DNA from: Armatimonadetes bacterium Uphvl-Ar1
GTDB taxonomy: Bacteria; Armatimonadota; Fimbriimonadia; Fimbriimonadales; Fimbriimonadaceae
DNA: 64,000 nt
Direction of reading: 5' to 3'
Assembly (NCBI GenBank): GCA_002162075.1
Contig: CP021423.1
Span: 186,001 to 250,000 of the forward strand
Part shown: one piece after another, positions 16,094-24,525 of the stretch
Position numbering within the stretch: position 1 is the stretch's first letter
Layout of the letters: each line of letters opens with the position of its first letter
Translations under genes and position numbers: made by a program
The notes under the pieces: model-generated
Database searches by the model: none
Seen by the model: only the letters and a program-made list of their open reading frames with translations
Told to the model about the DNA's origin: nothing

Positions 16094-16450
16094 GGGGGCG
16101 TCAGGCTTCGACAGAGCTGGATCGCTTTAGAGTTGCGAGCCGAGGTGCCGTTGGCCTCGTAAATAAGCGGCAAAAACATAACTGCAGAAGATAACAACTT
16201 CGCATACGCAGCCTAATTTGAGCTGCTCGTCGGCTGGTAGGGTGACTCTCTCGCCCAGTTAGACGTCGCAAATAGAGGATCGCCTGGCAGGTTCTGTTCG
16301 GACCGCAAGGGTTAAATTAATCGGACTGGACGATGTTTCAGCCTAGCCTTCGGGATTGGGCATCGTTGAGAACCAAAGTGAAGGAGACGCTCGTGGATAC
16401 TTTAGGGACGACAGTTTTGGAACCGGGTTCAATTCCCGGCGCCTCCACCA
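16094..16450 (+). ncRNA. ssrA: tmRNA
   Basis: The 5' end GGGGGCG (16094) pairs with CGCCTCC before the encoded terminal ACCA (to 16450), forming the tRNA-like acceptor stem. The T-arm 'GGTTCAATTCCC' is clear. The tag frame GCA AAA AAC ... GCC TAA encodes AKNITAEDNNFAYAA, ending in the AYAA/AA type recognised by ClpXP-like proteases. The RNA rescues stalled ribosomes and tags the nascent chain. Length about 357, normal for one-piece tmRNA. Confidence 0.95.
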
Positions 16451-16510
16451 AGTTTTTTGATTGTTGAGTGGGCTCATTCGAGTCTTCTGTATAGGGTAGC
16501 TGAGATTCAA

Positions 16511-16615
16511 CCCCTCCCGACCCTATCGGGCCACCCTCCCCAAATTTGGGGAGGGAATATTCGTATCGTTCCCTCCCGACCCTTTCGGGCTCCCCGTCCC
16601 AAACTTGGGAGGGAA
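16511..16615. repeat. two tandem copies of a CCCTCCC palindromic repeat
   Basis: Copy 1 (16511-16557) and copy 2 (16571-16615) share the plan CCCTCCCGACCCT-T-CGGGC...CCC-AAA-TTGGG-AGGGA: a small CCGA/TCGG hairpin followed by a palindrome (copy 1: CCTCCCCAAATTTGGGGAGG). A third copy is at 55497-55542 and related ones lie inside purK and ftcD and near 51900. The stretch lies between tmRNA and the LURP-one gene. Confidence 0.85.
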
Positions 16616-16754
16616 TTTTCAGTTCAAAGATTTGCGTTGATTAAGGGCAGTTTTTGTCATGATCACCTTCCTCTTGTACTGCTCCCTAAACTTGCATTGG
16701 CAAATTGCATTTCTGGACAAGTTCCGATTGTGATTTGAGTAGGGATTTGGTGAT

Positions 16755-17390
16755 ATGAATTGGGATATAGTTTTTCTTATGTCAATGCCGCCGACGATTC
16801 AGAATTCGCAACTTGGGATTTGGGAAGGGAACAATTACTATTTGAAGCGCAAGATTTTGAAGTTGGTGGGGGGGACGTTTCATATTTTTGATCCGAGTGG
16901 AGCGGAGATTTTGCGGGCAGAGAAGAAGGGTTTTAAGTTGAAGGAAGATATTCGGATCTTTGGTGGTCCGGGATTGCAGCAGGAATTGGTGGGGATTTTT
17001 GCGCGGCAGGTGATGGATTTCTCGGCTTCGTACGATGTGATTGATTCGGTGACGGGGAATCGATTGGCGGTTTTTCAGCGGAAGGGGTGGAAGTCGATTT
17101 TGCGAGATGAATGGGTTGTGCTGGACGCTCAGGAACGGGAATTGGGGCAGATGATGGAGGACAATATGGGATTGGCGCTACTTCGGCGGTTCCTTTCCAA
17201 TTTGATTCCGCAGAACTATGATTTGATTGGTTTGGATGGGAATCGGGCGGTTGACTTGAAGCAGAATTTCAACCCATTTTCTTACCATTTGAATGTGGAT
17301 TTTTTCAGTTCTCCAGCTCAGTTTGATCGTCGGATTGGGCTCGCGGGAGCGGTTCTTTTGGCGGCAATTGAGGGGCGTCAATCAGGATAG
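16755..17390 (+). CDS. LURP-one-related (tubby-C/scramblase-like) protein
   Basis: A 211-residue protein with the layout of the LURP-one family: 'NNYYLKRKILKLVGGTFHIF', 'GAEILRAEKKGFKLKEDIRI', 'SYDVIDSVTGNRLAVFQRKG', then 'SILRDEWVVLD' and a hydrophobic C-terminal helix ('GLAGAVLLAAIEGR'). These proteins fold as a twelve-strand barrel around a helix and are related to phospholipid scramblases; the bacterial role is unknown. ATGs at 16782 and 16788 are alternative starts. It has no obvious operon partner; the CaCA exchanger starts 82 bases later. Confidence 0.75.
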   Translation: MNWDIVFLMSMPPTIQNSQLGIWEGNNYYLKRKILKLVGGTFHIFDPSGAEILRAEKKGFKLKEDIRIFGGPGLQQELVGIFARQVMDFSASYDVIDSVTGNRLAVFQRKGWKSILRDEWVVLDAQERELGQMMEDNMGLALLRRFLSNLIPQNYDLIGLDGNRAVDLKQNFNPFSYHLNVDFFSSPAQFDRRIGLAGAVLLAAIEGRQSG

Positions 17391-17472
17391 TTACGATTTT
17401 CCATCGGGTGAACGTCCTGCTTGGTTTTGGGACTCTGCTGACGAAAGAATGATGATAGCGTAAGGTAGCGAC

Positions 17473-18447
17473 GTGAACGAGTTGTTGCTTCCGATTTTGT
17501 CCATTTTGGGTGGGCTTGTCCTGCTTGTTTGGAGTGCAGATAAGTTTGTTGATGGAGCGGCTCGTACGGCCCGGCACTTCGGGATGGCACCGCTCTTGAT
17601 TGGGATGGTGATTGTGGGTTTTGGGACGAGTGCGCCGGAGATGGTGGTGAGCTTGATGGCGGCTTTGGAGGGGAATCCGGGGATTGCTATGGGGAACGCC
17701 TATGGTTCGAATATTGGGAATATTACGTTGATTTTGGGGGTGACGGCTTTGATGGGGGCGATCGCGGTGCACTCGAATGTTTTGAAAAAGGAAATGCCGA
17801 TTTTGCTGACCATCACGGTGATGTCGGTCGCCTTGCTTTACGATGGTCAGCTTTCGCGGGCCGATGCTTGGATTTCGCTTGGGGTGTTTGCGGCCTATAT
17901 GGGTTGGGCGGTGTGGACGGGGATCAAGACCAAGCAGGATGCGCTGGGGGATGAAATGTCGGATGAGTATTTGGACAATCAGCCGATTGGGAAATCCATT
18001 ATGTGGTTGGTGATCGGGCTTATTCTTTTGATTATCAGTTCTCGATTCTTGGTTTGGGGAGCGGTCGAGGTGGCGACGGCGATGGGGGTGAGCGATTTGA
18101 TCGTTGGTTTGACGATTGTTGCAGTGGGGACGAGCTTGCCGGAATTAGCGAGTTCGATCATTGCGGCGCGGAAGGGCGAGCATGATATTGCGCTCGGTAA
18201 CATTGTTGGTTCGAACCTATTCAACACGCTTGCTGTAGTTGGAATTGCAGGAGCAGTTGCACCTATGAAGGTGCCGGGCGAAGTGTTTTGGCGGGATGGG
18301 ATGGTGATGATTGGGGTTACGGTTCTTTTGTTCCTGTTTTGCTATGGTTTTCGCGGAAAAGAAGGGCGAATCACTCGGCTAGAAGGTGGCATTCTCTTGT
18401 CGGGTTTCGTGGCTTATACAGGTTATCTGGTGACCACGGCGTTTTAG
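17473..18447 (+). CDS. CaCA-family Na+/Ca2+-type cation exchanger
   Basis: A 324-residue polytopic membrane protein (about ten spans) with the two alpha-repeat signatures of the YrbG/CaCA family: 'GFGTSAPEMVVS' with 'GNAYGSNIGNITLILG', and 'VGTSLPELASSI' with 'GNIVGSNLFNTLAVVG'. The conserved Glu in each repeat coordinates the cation. It exports Ca2+ (or another cation) in exchange for Na+ or H+. The start is GTG at 17473. A central hydrophilic loop ('DEMSDEYLDNQ') separates the halves. Confidence 0.92.
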   Translation: MNELLLPILSILGGLVLLVWSADKFVDGAARTARHFGMAPLLIGMVIVGFGTSAPEMVVSLMAALEGNPGIAMGNAYGSNIGNITLILGVTALMGAIAVHSNVLKKEMPILLTITVMSVALLYDGQLSRADAWISLGVFAAYMGWAVWTGIKTKQDALGDEMSDEYLDNQPIGKSIMWLVIGLILLIISSRFLVWGAVEVATAMGVSDLIVGLTIVAVGTSLPELASSIIAARKGEHDIALGNIVGSNLFNTLAVVGIAGAVAPMKVPGEVFWRDGMVMIGVTVLLFLFCYGFRGKEGRITRLEGGILLSGFVAYTGYLVTTAF

Positions 18448-18552
18448 AATTGGTGGGAACTGGTACAGTGGGGTGTCTTAGGTTTTGTAGCTGGTTCCCT
18501 CGCTTGCACGGGTTTTTTTGGGTTCGTCCCAGTTTATGGCCCGGAGTGATTT

Positions 18553-18747
18553 ATGGCAGACGAAATTTCAGTTGGAAGTGTTGTGACGTTGACGAGTGCG
18601 GTCAATGGGAATGAGAAAGGGACGAAGTGTACGGTTTTAGAGATGATGCGCGGGGGCTATCTTTATTTGGTGGTTGAGGGCGGTGATCCGGAAAAGGATG
18701 CTTTTTCGATTGCGGCTTTTGAAGTTGAGCCATCGGCTCCGGTTTAG
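18553..18747 (+). CDS. small conserved-looking protein, 64 residues
   Basis: A short soluble protein ('EISVGSVVTLTSAVNGNEKG', 'CTVLEMMRGGYLYLVVEG') with the look of a small beta-barrel (SH3-like) protein. It has an ATG, GC-rich codon use like its neighbours, and sits 105 bases after the exchanger. No family recognised; function unknown. Confidence 0.55.
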   Translation: MADEISVGSVVTLTSAVNGNEKGTKCTVLEMMRGGYLYLVVEGGDPEKDAFSIAAFEVEPSAPV

Positions 18748-18880
18748 TCGGGGGTCGAGAACTCTCAAATCCTATTTAGAGCGCAGAAATACCAAAAAAG
18801 TCGGTTTGAACTGACTTTTCTGGAAGTTATGGAGAGAAATTCCGAGTATTTGTCGAATATGTCAGCGATAGGTGACATAG

Positions 18881-19930
18881 TTATTCGCCGCAGAGTTCTT
18901 TGTACATCGCGATGACTTTGCGGACGTAGTTTTGGGTTTCGCGGTAGGGGGGGACGCCGTTGTGCTTTTTGACGGCTCCGGGGCCGGCGTTATAGGCGGC
19001 GAGGGCAAGGACAAGTCCTTCAAATGAGTCACCCGTCTTGTTGGTGTATTTATCGAGGTGTCCGCGCAGGAGCTTGATGGTGCCGTAGAGGTTTTGGTCG
19101 GTGTCGTAGCTATTGCTGACGCCGAGTCCGCGGGCGGTTCCGGGCATGAGTTGTCCGAGGCCCTGAGCTCCAGCGTGCGAGCGAGCGTTTGGGTTGAAAT
19201 TCGATTCGCAGATCACGAGGGCCATCACGAGGCGGGGGTCAACGCCGTAGTGGGCAGAGTAAGCGAGGATAGTTTCGGCGATATCTTGAGCTTTGGCGGG
19301 CGAGAGCTTTCGGTTGCGCTTTTGGATAAATTCGGTGTAAGGGCCGACAAGGGTAAGGAATTCTGCGCTGAGGCCGGGGGAGTCTTTGAGTGGGGAAGCG
19401 CTGGGTTTGGGGATGTTGCCAGGGAGACGGGTGGGAGATGATCCGCTTCGGCTTGATGGAGTTGAATTGCGTTGCTGGGCGGCGGCTTTTTTAGCGGCTT
19501 CTTCGGCCTTTTTGCGGGCGATGGCAATCTGTTCGGCTTCCCAGGCGGCGATTGGTCCTTCGGCGGTGGCCATGATGAGGACGGAATCAACGGGGGCGTT
19601 TTCGTTTTGTCGATTGGCTTTGATGAGAAGGCGGGCGGTTGTGTTGGAGGTCTTGAGCCAACTGGGGGCATTGGTCGCGGAGATGAAGAGTTCGCGTTTG
19701 GTGTCGGGGTTTTCGAGGACAAGGAGTTGACCTCTAGAAGATTCGAGGAAGCCCCGGATGACGCCGCGGACTTCGAGGACACGTTCGCCGACGAATGTCT
19801 CGAGTGCGGCGGGGGAAGTCGCTTGGGCGACGCCGTTTTGCTTCCGAACGGTGAGATATTCGTTGAAGGTTTGGGCGTGAGATAAGACAGGAAGAACGAG
19901 GAGAGTAAGAGGGAGGAGTTTTTTGATCAT
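18881..19930 (-). CDS. secreted lytic transglycosylase (SLT domain)
   Basis: From the ATG at 19930 the 349-residue protein has a Sec signal peptide (ending near HAQ, residue 20), an OB-like domain (residues about 45-125), a Lys/Ala-rich linker and a C-terminal SLT domain: catalytic Glu242 in 'VICESNFNP', 'GAQGLGQLMPGTARGLGV' and 'ALAAYNAGPGAVKKH'. It cleaves peptidoglycan glycan chains in the periplasm. A longer frame upstream reads through the tRNA gene and is rejected. The tRNA-Ser gene lies 20 bases upstream. Confidence 0.92.
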   Translation of the reverse strand: MIKKLLPLTLLVLPVLSHAQTFNEYLTVRKQNGVAQATSPAALETFVGERVLEVRGVIRGFLESSRGQLLVLENPDTKRELFISATNAPSWLKTSNTTARLLIKANRQNENAPVDSVLIMATAEGPIAAWEAEQIAIARKKAEEAAKKAAAQQRNSTPSSRSGSSPTRLPGNIPKPSASPLKDSPGLSAEFLTLVGPYTEFIQKRNRKLSPAKAQDIAETILAYSAHYGVDPRLVMALVICESNFNPNARSHAGAQGLGQLMPGTARGLGVSNSYDTDQNLYGTIKLLRGHLDKYTNKTGDSFEGLVLALAAYNAGPGAVKKHNGVPPYRETQNYVRKVIAMYKELCGE

Positions 19931-19950
19931 TTTGGCTCCTGGGGTGGACA

Positions 19951-20038
19951 TGGCGGACAGGCCGGGATTCGAACCCGGGAAGGGTTGCCCCTTACCCACT
20001 TAGCAGGCGGGCGCTTTCGTCCACTCAGCCACCTGTCC
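19951..20038 (-). tRNA. tRNA-Ser (anticodon GCU)
   Basis: The reverse complement starts GGACAGG and ends CCTGTCC-G-CCA. The anticodon loop CTGCTAA gives GCU. The D-arm (GTGGCTGAGTGG), the long variable arm (GGGTAAGGGGCAACCCTTCC part) and the T-arm GGTTCGAATCC are all normal for a class II serine tRNA. CCA is encoded. Confidence 0.97.
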
Positions 20039-20088
20039 GTGCGGTGCATATATTACCATGATCGGTTGGACGGTGCCAATGGTTCAGT

Positions 20089-20772
20089 CTATTTGCTGGG
20101 GCCGTTCTCTTTCATTGATTCGAGAAAATCTTGGTAGGTTCGTCCGGGTTCCTCGTTGAACTGTTCTTCAAGGATGATGATTGACTGAATTCGGTCGAGT
20201 CTGAAAACTCGGAAGTCATCTTTGAGTTCGCACCATGCGGTGAGAGTCCATACTTTTGCCCACATTTCAACCTGTAGCGGCCTGACGATTCGCTGGGTTG
20301 AAGATCCTTGTGTGTTTCGGTAGTTGAGATCAATCTTCTGATGAGCTTGGATGGCCTGAAGGATAGGGCCAATGGGCAGAATCATGTTCTCGTTCGGAGC
20401 GAGATGGGGGAGAATTGAGAGGGGAAGTGAGCTTGGGTTTCTTTGCGTTGTGTCGCCAATTTTTGTGATGAGGTCTTGGGCCGCAGCTTGGAGAATGTGA
20501 TCTTGGGTCTTAGCCACGTATTGGAGCCCGATTGTAACAGCGATGAGTTCGGTCCTGGTTAAGTTGAGAGGAGGGAGAAAAGCGGGGGCCGTAAGTTGGA
20601 ATCCTTGGCGCGGTCGCCCCGTGATTTGGAATCCTGATTCGTTGAGGGAATCGATATCCCGATAAATCGTCCTGACCGACACTCCGACCCTTTGGGCAAT
20701 ACTCTCTGCGGTTGAGATGTGTTGATTTCTCAGTGCTTGGAGGATTTCGAAGTGTCGGTCAGTTTTTGTCAT
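20089..20772 (-). CDS. HTH/WYL-domain transcriptional regulator (YafY-like)
   Basis: A 227-residue protein with an N-terminal winged helix ('ISTAESIAQRVGVSVRTIYR', 'DIDSLNESGFQITG') and a WYL domain ('KIDLNYRNTQGSSTQRIVRP', 'WTLTAWCELKDDFRVFRLD'). WYL proteins sense small molecules or nucleic acid and regulate nearby genes. The start overlaps by four bases the upstream gene at 20769-21068, so the pair is coupled; the regulator may respond to the substrate of that protein or control the pair itself. Confidence 0.88.
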   Translation of the reverse strand: MTKTDRHFEILQALRNQHISTAESIAQRVGVSVRTIYRDIDSLNESGFQITGRPRQGFQLTAPAFLPPLNLTRTELIAVTIGLQYVAKTQDHILQAAAQDLITKIGDTTQRNPSSLPLSILPHLAPNENMILPIGPILQAIQAHQKIDLNYRNTQGSSTQRIVRPLQVEMWAKVWTLTAWCELKDDFRVFRLDRIQSIIILEEQFNEEPGRTYQDFLESMKENGPSK

Positions 20773-21068
20773 GGAGCGATGATCGTTAGGTGTTTCAGTT
20801 CAAATTGCTCAAAGTCGATCAAAGCAACGTATGAGTTTGTTCGGGGATCAGATTCAAATGCTTTCATTGCGTTTTTCGCGGCTTCCATTGAATCCCACTG
20901 CACGATGTCGAACCAGAGGTTTGAATCGGCAGATTTAGCTAGTGTTCTTTGAATGAACCCTGGGATGGCTTGGGCGACTTCGTTACTGAGGTCGAATGCT
21001 GCCCGCATTTCTTGGTCGGTACTGCCGGGTTTGGCGGCAAACGTGACGTGTTCAATGATGTTGTTCAT
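20769..21068 (-). CDS. small dimeric alpha/beta-barrel protein (ABM-like)
   Basis: From the ATG at 21068 this encodes 99 residues: 'IIEHVTFAAKPGSTDQEMRA', 'IPGFIQRTLAKSADSNLWFD', 'IVQWDSMEAAKNAMKAFESD', the strand-helix pattern of ferredoxin-like antibiotic-biosynthesis-monooxygenase-type proteins. I call the fold, not a reaction. Its stop overlaps the WYL regulator start. The longer frame from 21122 is less likely because the AAAGAGAC stretch before 21068 is a better ribosome-binding site. Confidence 0.65.
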   Translation of the reverse strand: MNNIIEHVTFAAKPGSTDQEMRAAFDLSNEVAQAIPGFIQRTLAKSADSNLWFDIVQWDSMEAAKNAMKAFESDPRTNSYVALIDFEQFELKHLTIIAP

Positions 21069-21166
21069 AGTCTCTTTGGAGCAATTGGCTCCTGGACTAC
21101 TGTTGCTTTTGAATGTTGACACATTCTGTCAGTATTGAGTCTTTCTGGGATCGGGATAGACTGGCA

Positions 21167-22336
21167 ATGATGAAAGCGAAGAAAGTGGTGGTTTTGCGGA
21201 ATGGGGCCCGGCGGAAGTTTGAGAAGGGGTTTCCGTGGTTCCAGCGCAATGATGTGCGGATGCCGGAAGAATTAGGGCAGGGGGAGCTTGTGCGGATCGA
21301 GGGGCAGGACGGGAGTTTTCTGGGGATTGGGATGGCGAATCGGGGGGCAAGATTCCCGGTCAAGATATTGACAACTGAAGATCGGGCGATTGACGGGGCA
21401 TTTTTTCGGGAACGCTTGGACGCGGCTTGGGCATACCGGGCGGGCATGGAATTGGAGTCGAATGCTTGGCGATGGGTGCATGGCGAGGCAGATGGCCTTC
21501 CGGGGCTGATTGTGGATTGGTTTGATGGGCACGTGGCGGTACAGGTGCGGAATGCAGGGATGGAACGGCTCAAGGATGTTTGGGCACCGGTGCTGGCGGA
21601 GCGGGCGAAGAGTGTCTATGAGCGATCGGACATGGCGGGCCGGAAGGAGGAGGGACTCGAAGATGTAAATGGTCAGCTTTCGGGCGATACGCCGGACCGG
21701 GTCGAGATTTTTGAGCGGAATGTGAAGTATTTGGTGCCGATCAAGGATGGTCTGAAGACTGGTCACTTTTTGGATCAGCGAAATTCTCGTTACCGATTTG
21801 CGGATCGGGTGAAAACGGGGGAGAAGGTTTTGGACTTGTTCTGCTACACGGGCGGATTTTCGGTTGTGGGGGCGGTAGTGGGCGCAGAAAGCTTGGGGGT
21901 TGATTTGAAGTATGTGGCGGTCGAAACCGCACGGGCGAACGCGATTGCTAACGGGGTCGATGTGCCATTTGTTCAGGGCAATGCTTTTGACTATGTGGCG
22001 AAGGACGCCGAAGCATCTGGGCCCTATGATTGGGTGATTTTGGATCCGCCGGCGATTGGGAAGACCAAGGAGACTCGGGAGTCGCTGAAGTGGGGGATTT
22101 GGAAGTTGGTCCACGACGCGTTGCCGTTGCTTGCGGCGAACGGGAAGATGGTGGTGTGCGCCTGTACATGGCAGATGAATGTGGATGATTGCTGGGAGGT
22201 GATTCAGCTTGCGGCGGGCGACCAGGGGGTCCGGGTGGTTTTAGAGGAGGTGACGTTGCAGGATTTGGATCACCCGGCGGTGGCTCATTTTCCGCAGAGC
22301 TTGTATTTGAAGTGCTTGTGGGTGCGGCGGGTTTGA
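21167..22336 (+). CDS. class I SAM-dependent (rRNA cytosine-5 type) methyltransferase, RlmI-like
   Basis: The 389-residue product has an N-terminal PUA-like domain ('VVLRNGARRKFEKGFPWFQR', 'ELVRIEGQDGSFLGIGMANR') and a Rossmann methyltransferase domain: SAM motif 'VLDLFCYTGGFSVVGAVVGA', acidic 'SLGVDLKYVAVETARANA', catalytic motif 'YDWVILDPPAIGKTK' and the late Cys pair 'MVVCACTWQM'. This is the layout of RlmI/YccW enzymes that methylate C5 of a 23S rRNA cytosine; the exact target is not provable here. ATG at 21170 is equally possible. Confidence 0.85.
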   Translation: MMKAKKVVVLRNGARRKFEKGFPWFQRNDVRMPEELGQGELVRIEGQDGSFLGIGMANRGARFPVKILTTEDRAIDGAFFRERLDAAWAYRAGMELESNAWRWVHGEADGLPGLIVDWFDGHVAVQVRNAGMERLKDVWAPVLAERAKSVYERSDMAGRKEEGLEDVNGQLSGDTPDRVEIFERNVKYLVPIKDGLKTGHFLDQRNSRYRFADRVKTGEKVLDLFCYTGGFSVVGAVVGAESLGVDLKYVAVETARANAIANGVDVPFVQGNAFDYVAKDAEASGPYDWVILDPPAIGKTKETRESLKWGIWKLVHDALPLLAANGKMVVCACTWQMNVDDCWEVIQLAAGDQGVRVVLEEVTLQDLDHPAVAHFPQSLYLKCLWVRRV

Positions 22337-22340
22337 ATAT

Positions 22341-22377
22341 AAAAAAAGTGCTGGCGCTCTATTAGGCGACAGCACTT
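22341..22377. terminator. intrinsic terminator of rplY
   Basis: On the minus strand AAGTGCTG, then a short mismatch and GCG pairing, loops back to CAGCACTT and is followed by a run of T. It lies 14 bases after the rplY stop. On the plus strand the A-tract precedes the stem, so it could also end the methyltransferase transcript weakly. Confidence 0.75.
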
Positions 22378-22390
22378 CGAGATTTTGGAC

Positions 22391-23056
22391 TTATTCGGCA
22401 GCGGCTTCTTCGACAGGAGCTTCAGCAGTCGCTTCTTCAGTAGTTTCAGCGGCATCTTCTTCGGTTGCTTCTTCACCCATAGCAGCTTCGGAATCGAGAG
22501 CGGTCATACCGCGGAGTTGCTTGGTTGATGCGAGAACAGTTTGATCCGAGTGGAGGAATTCAATTTTGTCGCCGTATTTGAGGTCGCCAACAACGAGTTT
22601 GTCGTTTTGTCGGAGTTTGGAAGCGTCCACAAGGATTTGGTCGGGAAGATCCTTCACCTTGGCTTTGATGGTGAGTTGGTTCATGGGAACCATGAGGGTT
22701 GCGGCACGCTTGGTGACGGCAACGGGGGTGCCTTCAACGACGACGGGGATGTTTACCTTGACTACATCTTCGTCGGTGATTTCCATGACGGTGAGGTGGG
22801 TGACTTGTCGGCTGACGGGGTCACGCTGTACATCCTTCATGATGACTTTGGAAGATTTGCCTTCGACATCAACGTCGAAGATAGCGACACCAGAGATATC
22901 GTGGAAAAGGGCTCGTGCGGCGACTCGGTCGGCTTGAACTTTCTGGGTGACTCCGCCTTTGGCGATGAGGGCCATGGGGAGGACGCCTGATTTGAGGAGT
23001 CGTCGAGTGCCGGCAGAAGATGCGTCGGCGCGGGTTTGGAGTTGCAACGTAGCCAT
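22391..23056 (-). CDS. rplY: 50S ribosomal protein L25/Ctc
   Basis: The 221-residue protein has the N-terminal L25 domain that binds 5S rRNA and the C-terminal TL5/Ctc beta domain ('HLTVMEITDEDVVKVNIPVV', 'RAATLMVPMNQLTIKAKVKD', 'LPDQILVDASKL'), ending in an Ala/Glu-rich acidic tail. This long form is normal outside the enterics. It is monocistronic with its own terminator. Confidence 0.92.
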   Translation of the reverse strand: MATLQLQTRADASSAGTRRLLKSGVLPMALIAKGGVTQKVQADRVAARALFHDISGVAIFDVDVEGKSSKVIMKDVQRDPVSRQVTHLTVMEITDEDVVKVNIPVVVEGTPVAVTKRAATLMVPMNQLTIKAKVKDLPDQILVDASKLRQNDKLVVGDLKYGDKIEFLHSDQTVLASTKQLRGMTALDSEAAMGEEATEEDAAETTEEATAEAPVEEAAAE

Positions 23057-23186
23057 TTTGAGAAACCGTCCTGTGTTGTCCGCTGTGATAGGTTTGAGTT
23101 TGGGTTCCAGCGAACCAAAATTTCACAAGCGGTAAAAGATACCTTGGGTGGGGTGGAATGAGGTGGGGGACCTAGGGTTATTGGGG

Positions 23187-24525
23187 CTATGTCAACGATT
23201 CTTGCCAGGATTCCATGAATGCTTGTCTCGCCGCGATGGCTTGGTTACGGCAGTTGGAGCCGGAGACGTTGATGTGGCCCATCTTTCTACCGGGGCGGGA
23301 TTCGGCTTTTCCGTACCAGTGGAGGTGGGCTTGGGGGTGATGGGCAAAAAGTGTTTGTCGGGCGTGGAGGAGGGCTTTGGCGGCGGTTGTTTCGGGGGTT
23401 TCTTGGTTGAGCCAGTCGGGGCTGGGGGTCTGTTCTTCAACTCCGATTGGGGTAGGGGATGCCTCAGAAATGGGAGATTCTGCGGGATTTGTGCCCCACC
23501 CCTTCCCCTCCCCCCGGGGAGGGGGGAACGATGAATGATTGCTGGCCCCGATGAATCGGGTTCTCTCTCCCCAAGCTTGGGGAGGGAAGCACTCATTTCA
23601 GCCTGAATGCCGAGGATGTTGACCATGCAGGTGTCGGCTCCGGTGGGGAGTGCGCACGGGAAGCCCATGGCGAGGCGGACATGCTGTTCAAACTGGCTGA
23701 CGCCACCCCAATCGAGGGTGTAGTGGCCAGTGTTGTGAGGGCGGGGGGCGATTTCGTTGATCCGGAAGGTTCCAGGAGAGGTTTCAAATAGTTCGACACC
23801 GAAGAGGCCGTATCCTTGGACGGCTTCGACGGCAGCGATTGCGGCCTCTGAGGCATCGATTCCGGCGGGGAAGACCTGGTCACAGACGTGATTGACTTGG
23901 ACCGTTTCCATGGTTGGGAATGTTCCGGTTTCGGTCTTTGATCGGTAGACCATGACGGCGAGCTCGCGGGAGAAAGGGACGAATTGCTCGGCCATCCAGT
24001 TGCCTTGATCGATGAGGGGGCGGTGGGAGTCGAATTCTTCACGGCTGCGAGCGTAACGGGTGCCTTTGCCGTCGTATCCGCCGAATCGGGCTTTGAGAAC
24101 CATGGGGAATCCGATTTTCTCGATCGCTTCGCTGTAGTCACCTTCGAGGGGAACGGCAAGGGGGAAGGGGCACCATGTCGGTGATAGGCTTCGCGCTGGA
24201 GGAGTTTATCTTGGATGGTGGCAAGGGTGAGGATGCCGGGGGTGAGGCAGGATTCGTCGCGACCAGCAATGATGAGCGCTTGTTTGATGGTTTGTGCGGG
24301 GATGAATTCGTTTTCGAGGGTGACGCGTGAGGCCGCGTTGAAGAGGTGGGCGACGGCTTCGGGGTCATTGAGCTCGCCGTGCATGGCGGGTGCGATTTGG
24401 GAGGCGGGGGTTTTTTCGCCCGGATCGAGGCTGATGCAGGTGAGGCCCATCCGTTGGGCGGCCATGATGGACATTCGGGCGAGTTGACCGCCGCCGAGAA
24501 ATCCAAGATCGTAAACGAGGCTCAT
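23187..24525 (-). CDS. purK: 5-(carboxyamino)imidazole ribonucleotide synthase PurK (two apparent frameshifts, repeat insertion)
   Basis: Three consecutive frames together form PurK, an ATP-grasp enzyme that carboxylates AIR in purine synthesis. Frame 1 starts 'LGFLGGGQLARMSIMAAQRM'; frame 2 holds 'FPMVLKARFGGYDGKGT', 'VELFETSPGTFRINEIAPRP' and 'HNTGHYTLDWGGVSQFEQHV'; frame 3 ends 'LHWYGKAESRPGRKMGHINV'. The shifts are both -1, at about 24160-24180 (C4TTC5 context) and about 23424-23428 (G5). Between 'TCMVNILGIQAE' and the last frame there are about 55 extra codons containing a palindromic repeat. The start overlaps the ftcD stop by four bases. No purE is nearby. Confidence 0.85.
23492..23588. 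repeat. CCCTCCCC palindromic repeat inside purK
   Basis: The segment starts GTGCCCCACCCCTTCCCC, forms a CCCCTCC/GGGGAGG hairpin (about 23507-23526), then CCCGAT-GA-ATCGGG and the palindrome CTCCCCAAGCTTGGGGAG. Its plan matches the intergenic copies at 16511-16615 and 55497-55542. It is translated as part of purK, giving a Pro/Gly/Arg-rich insertion not expected in PurK. Confidence 0.75.

Noticed and set aside
16511-16615. CRISPR array
   Set aside because: There are only two palindromic copies with almost no spacer and no cas genes. They belong to a dispersed repeat family.
19931-19999. Longer N-terminus of the lytic transglycosylase
   Set aside because: The extension is the reading of the tRNA-Ser 3' half; a normal signal peptide starts at the ATG at 19930.
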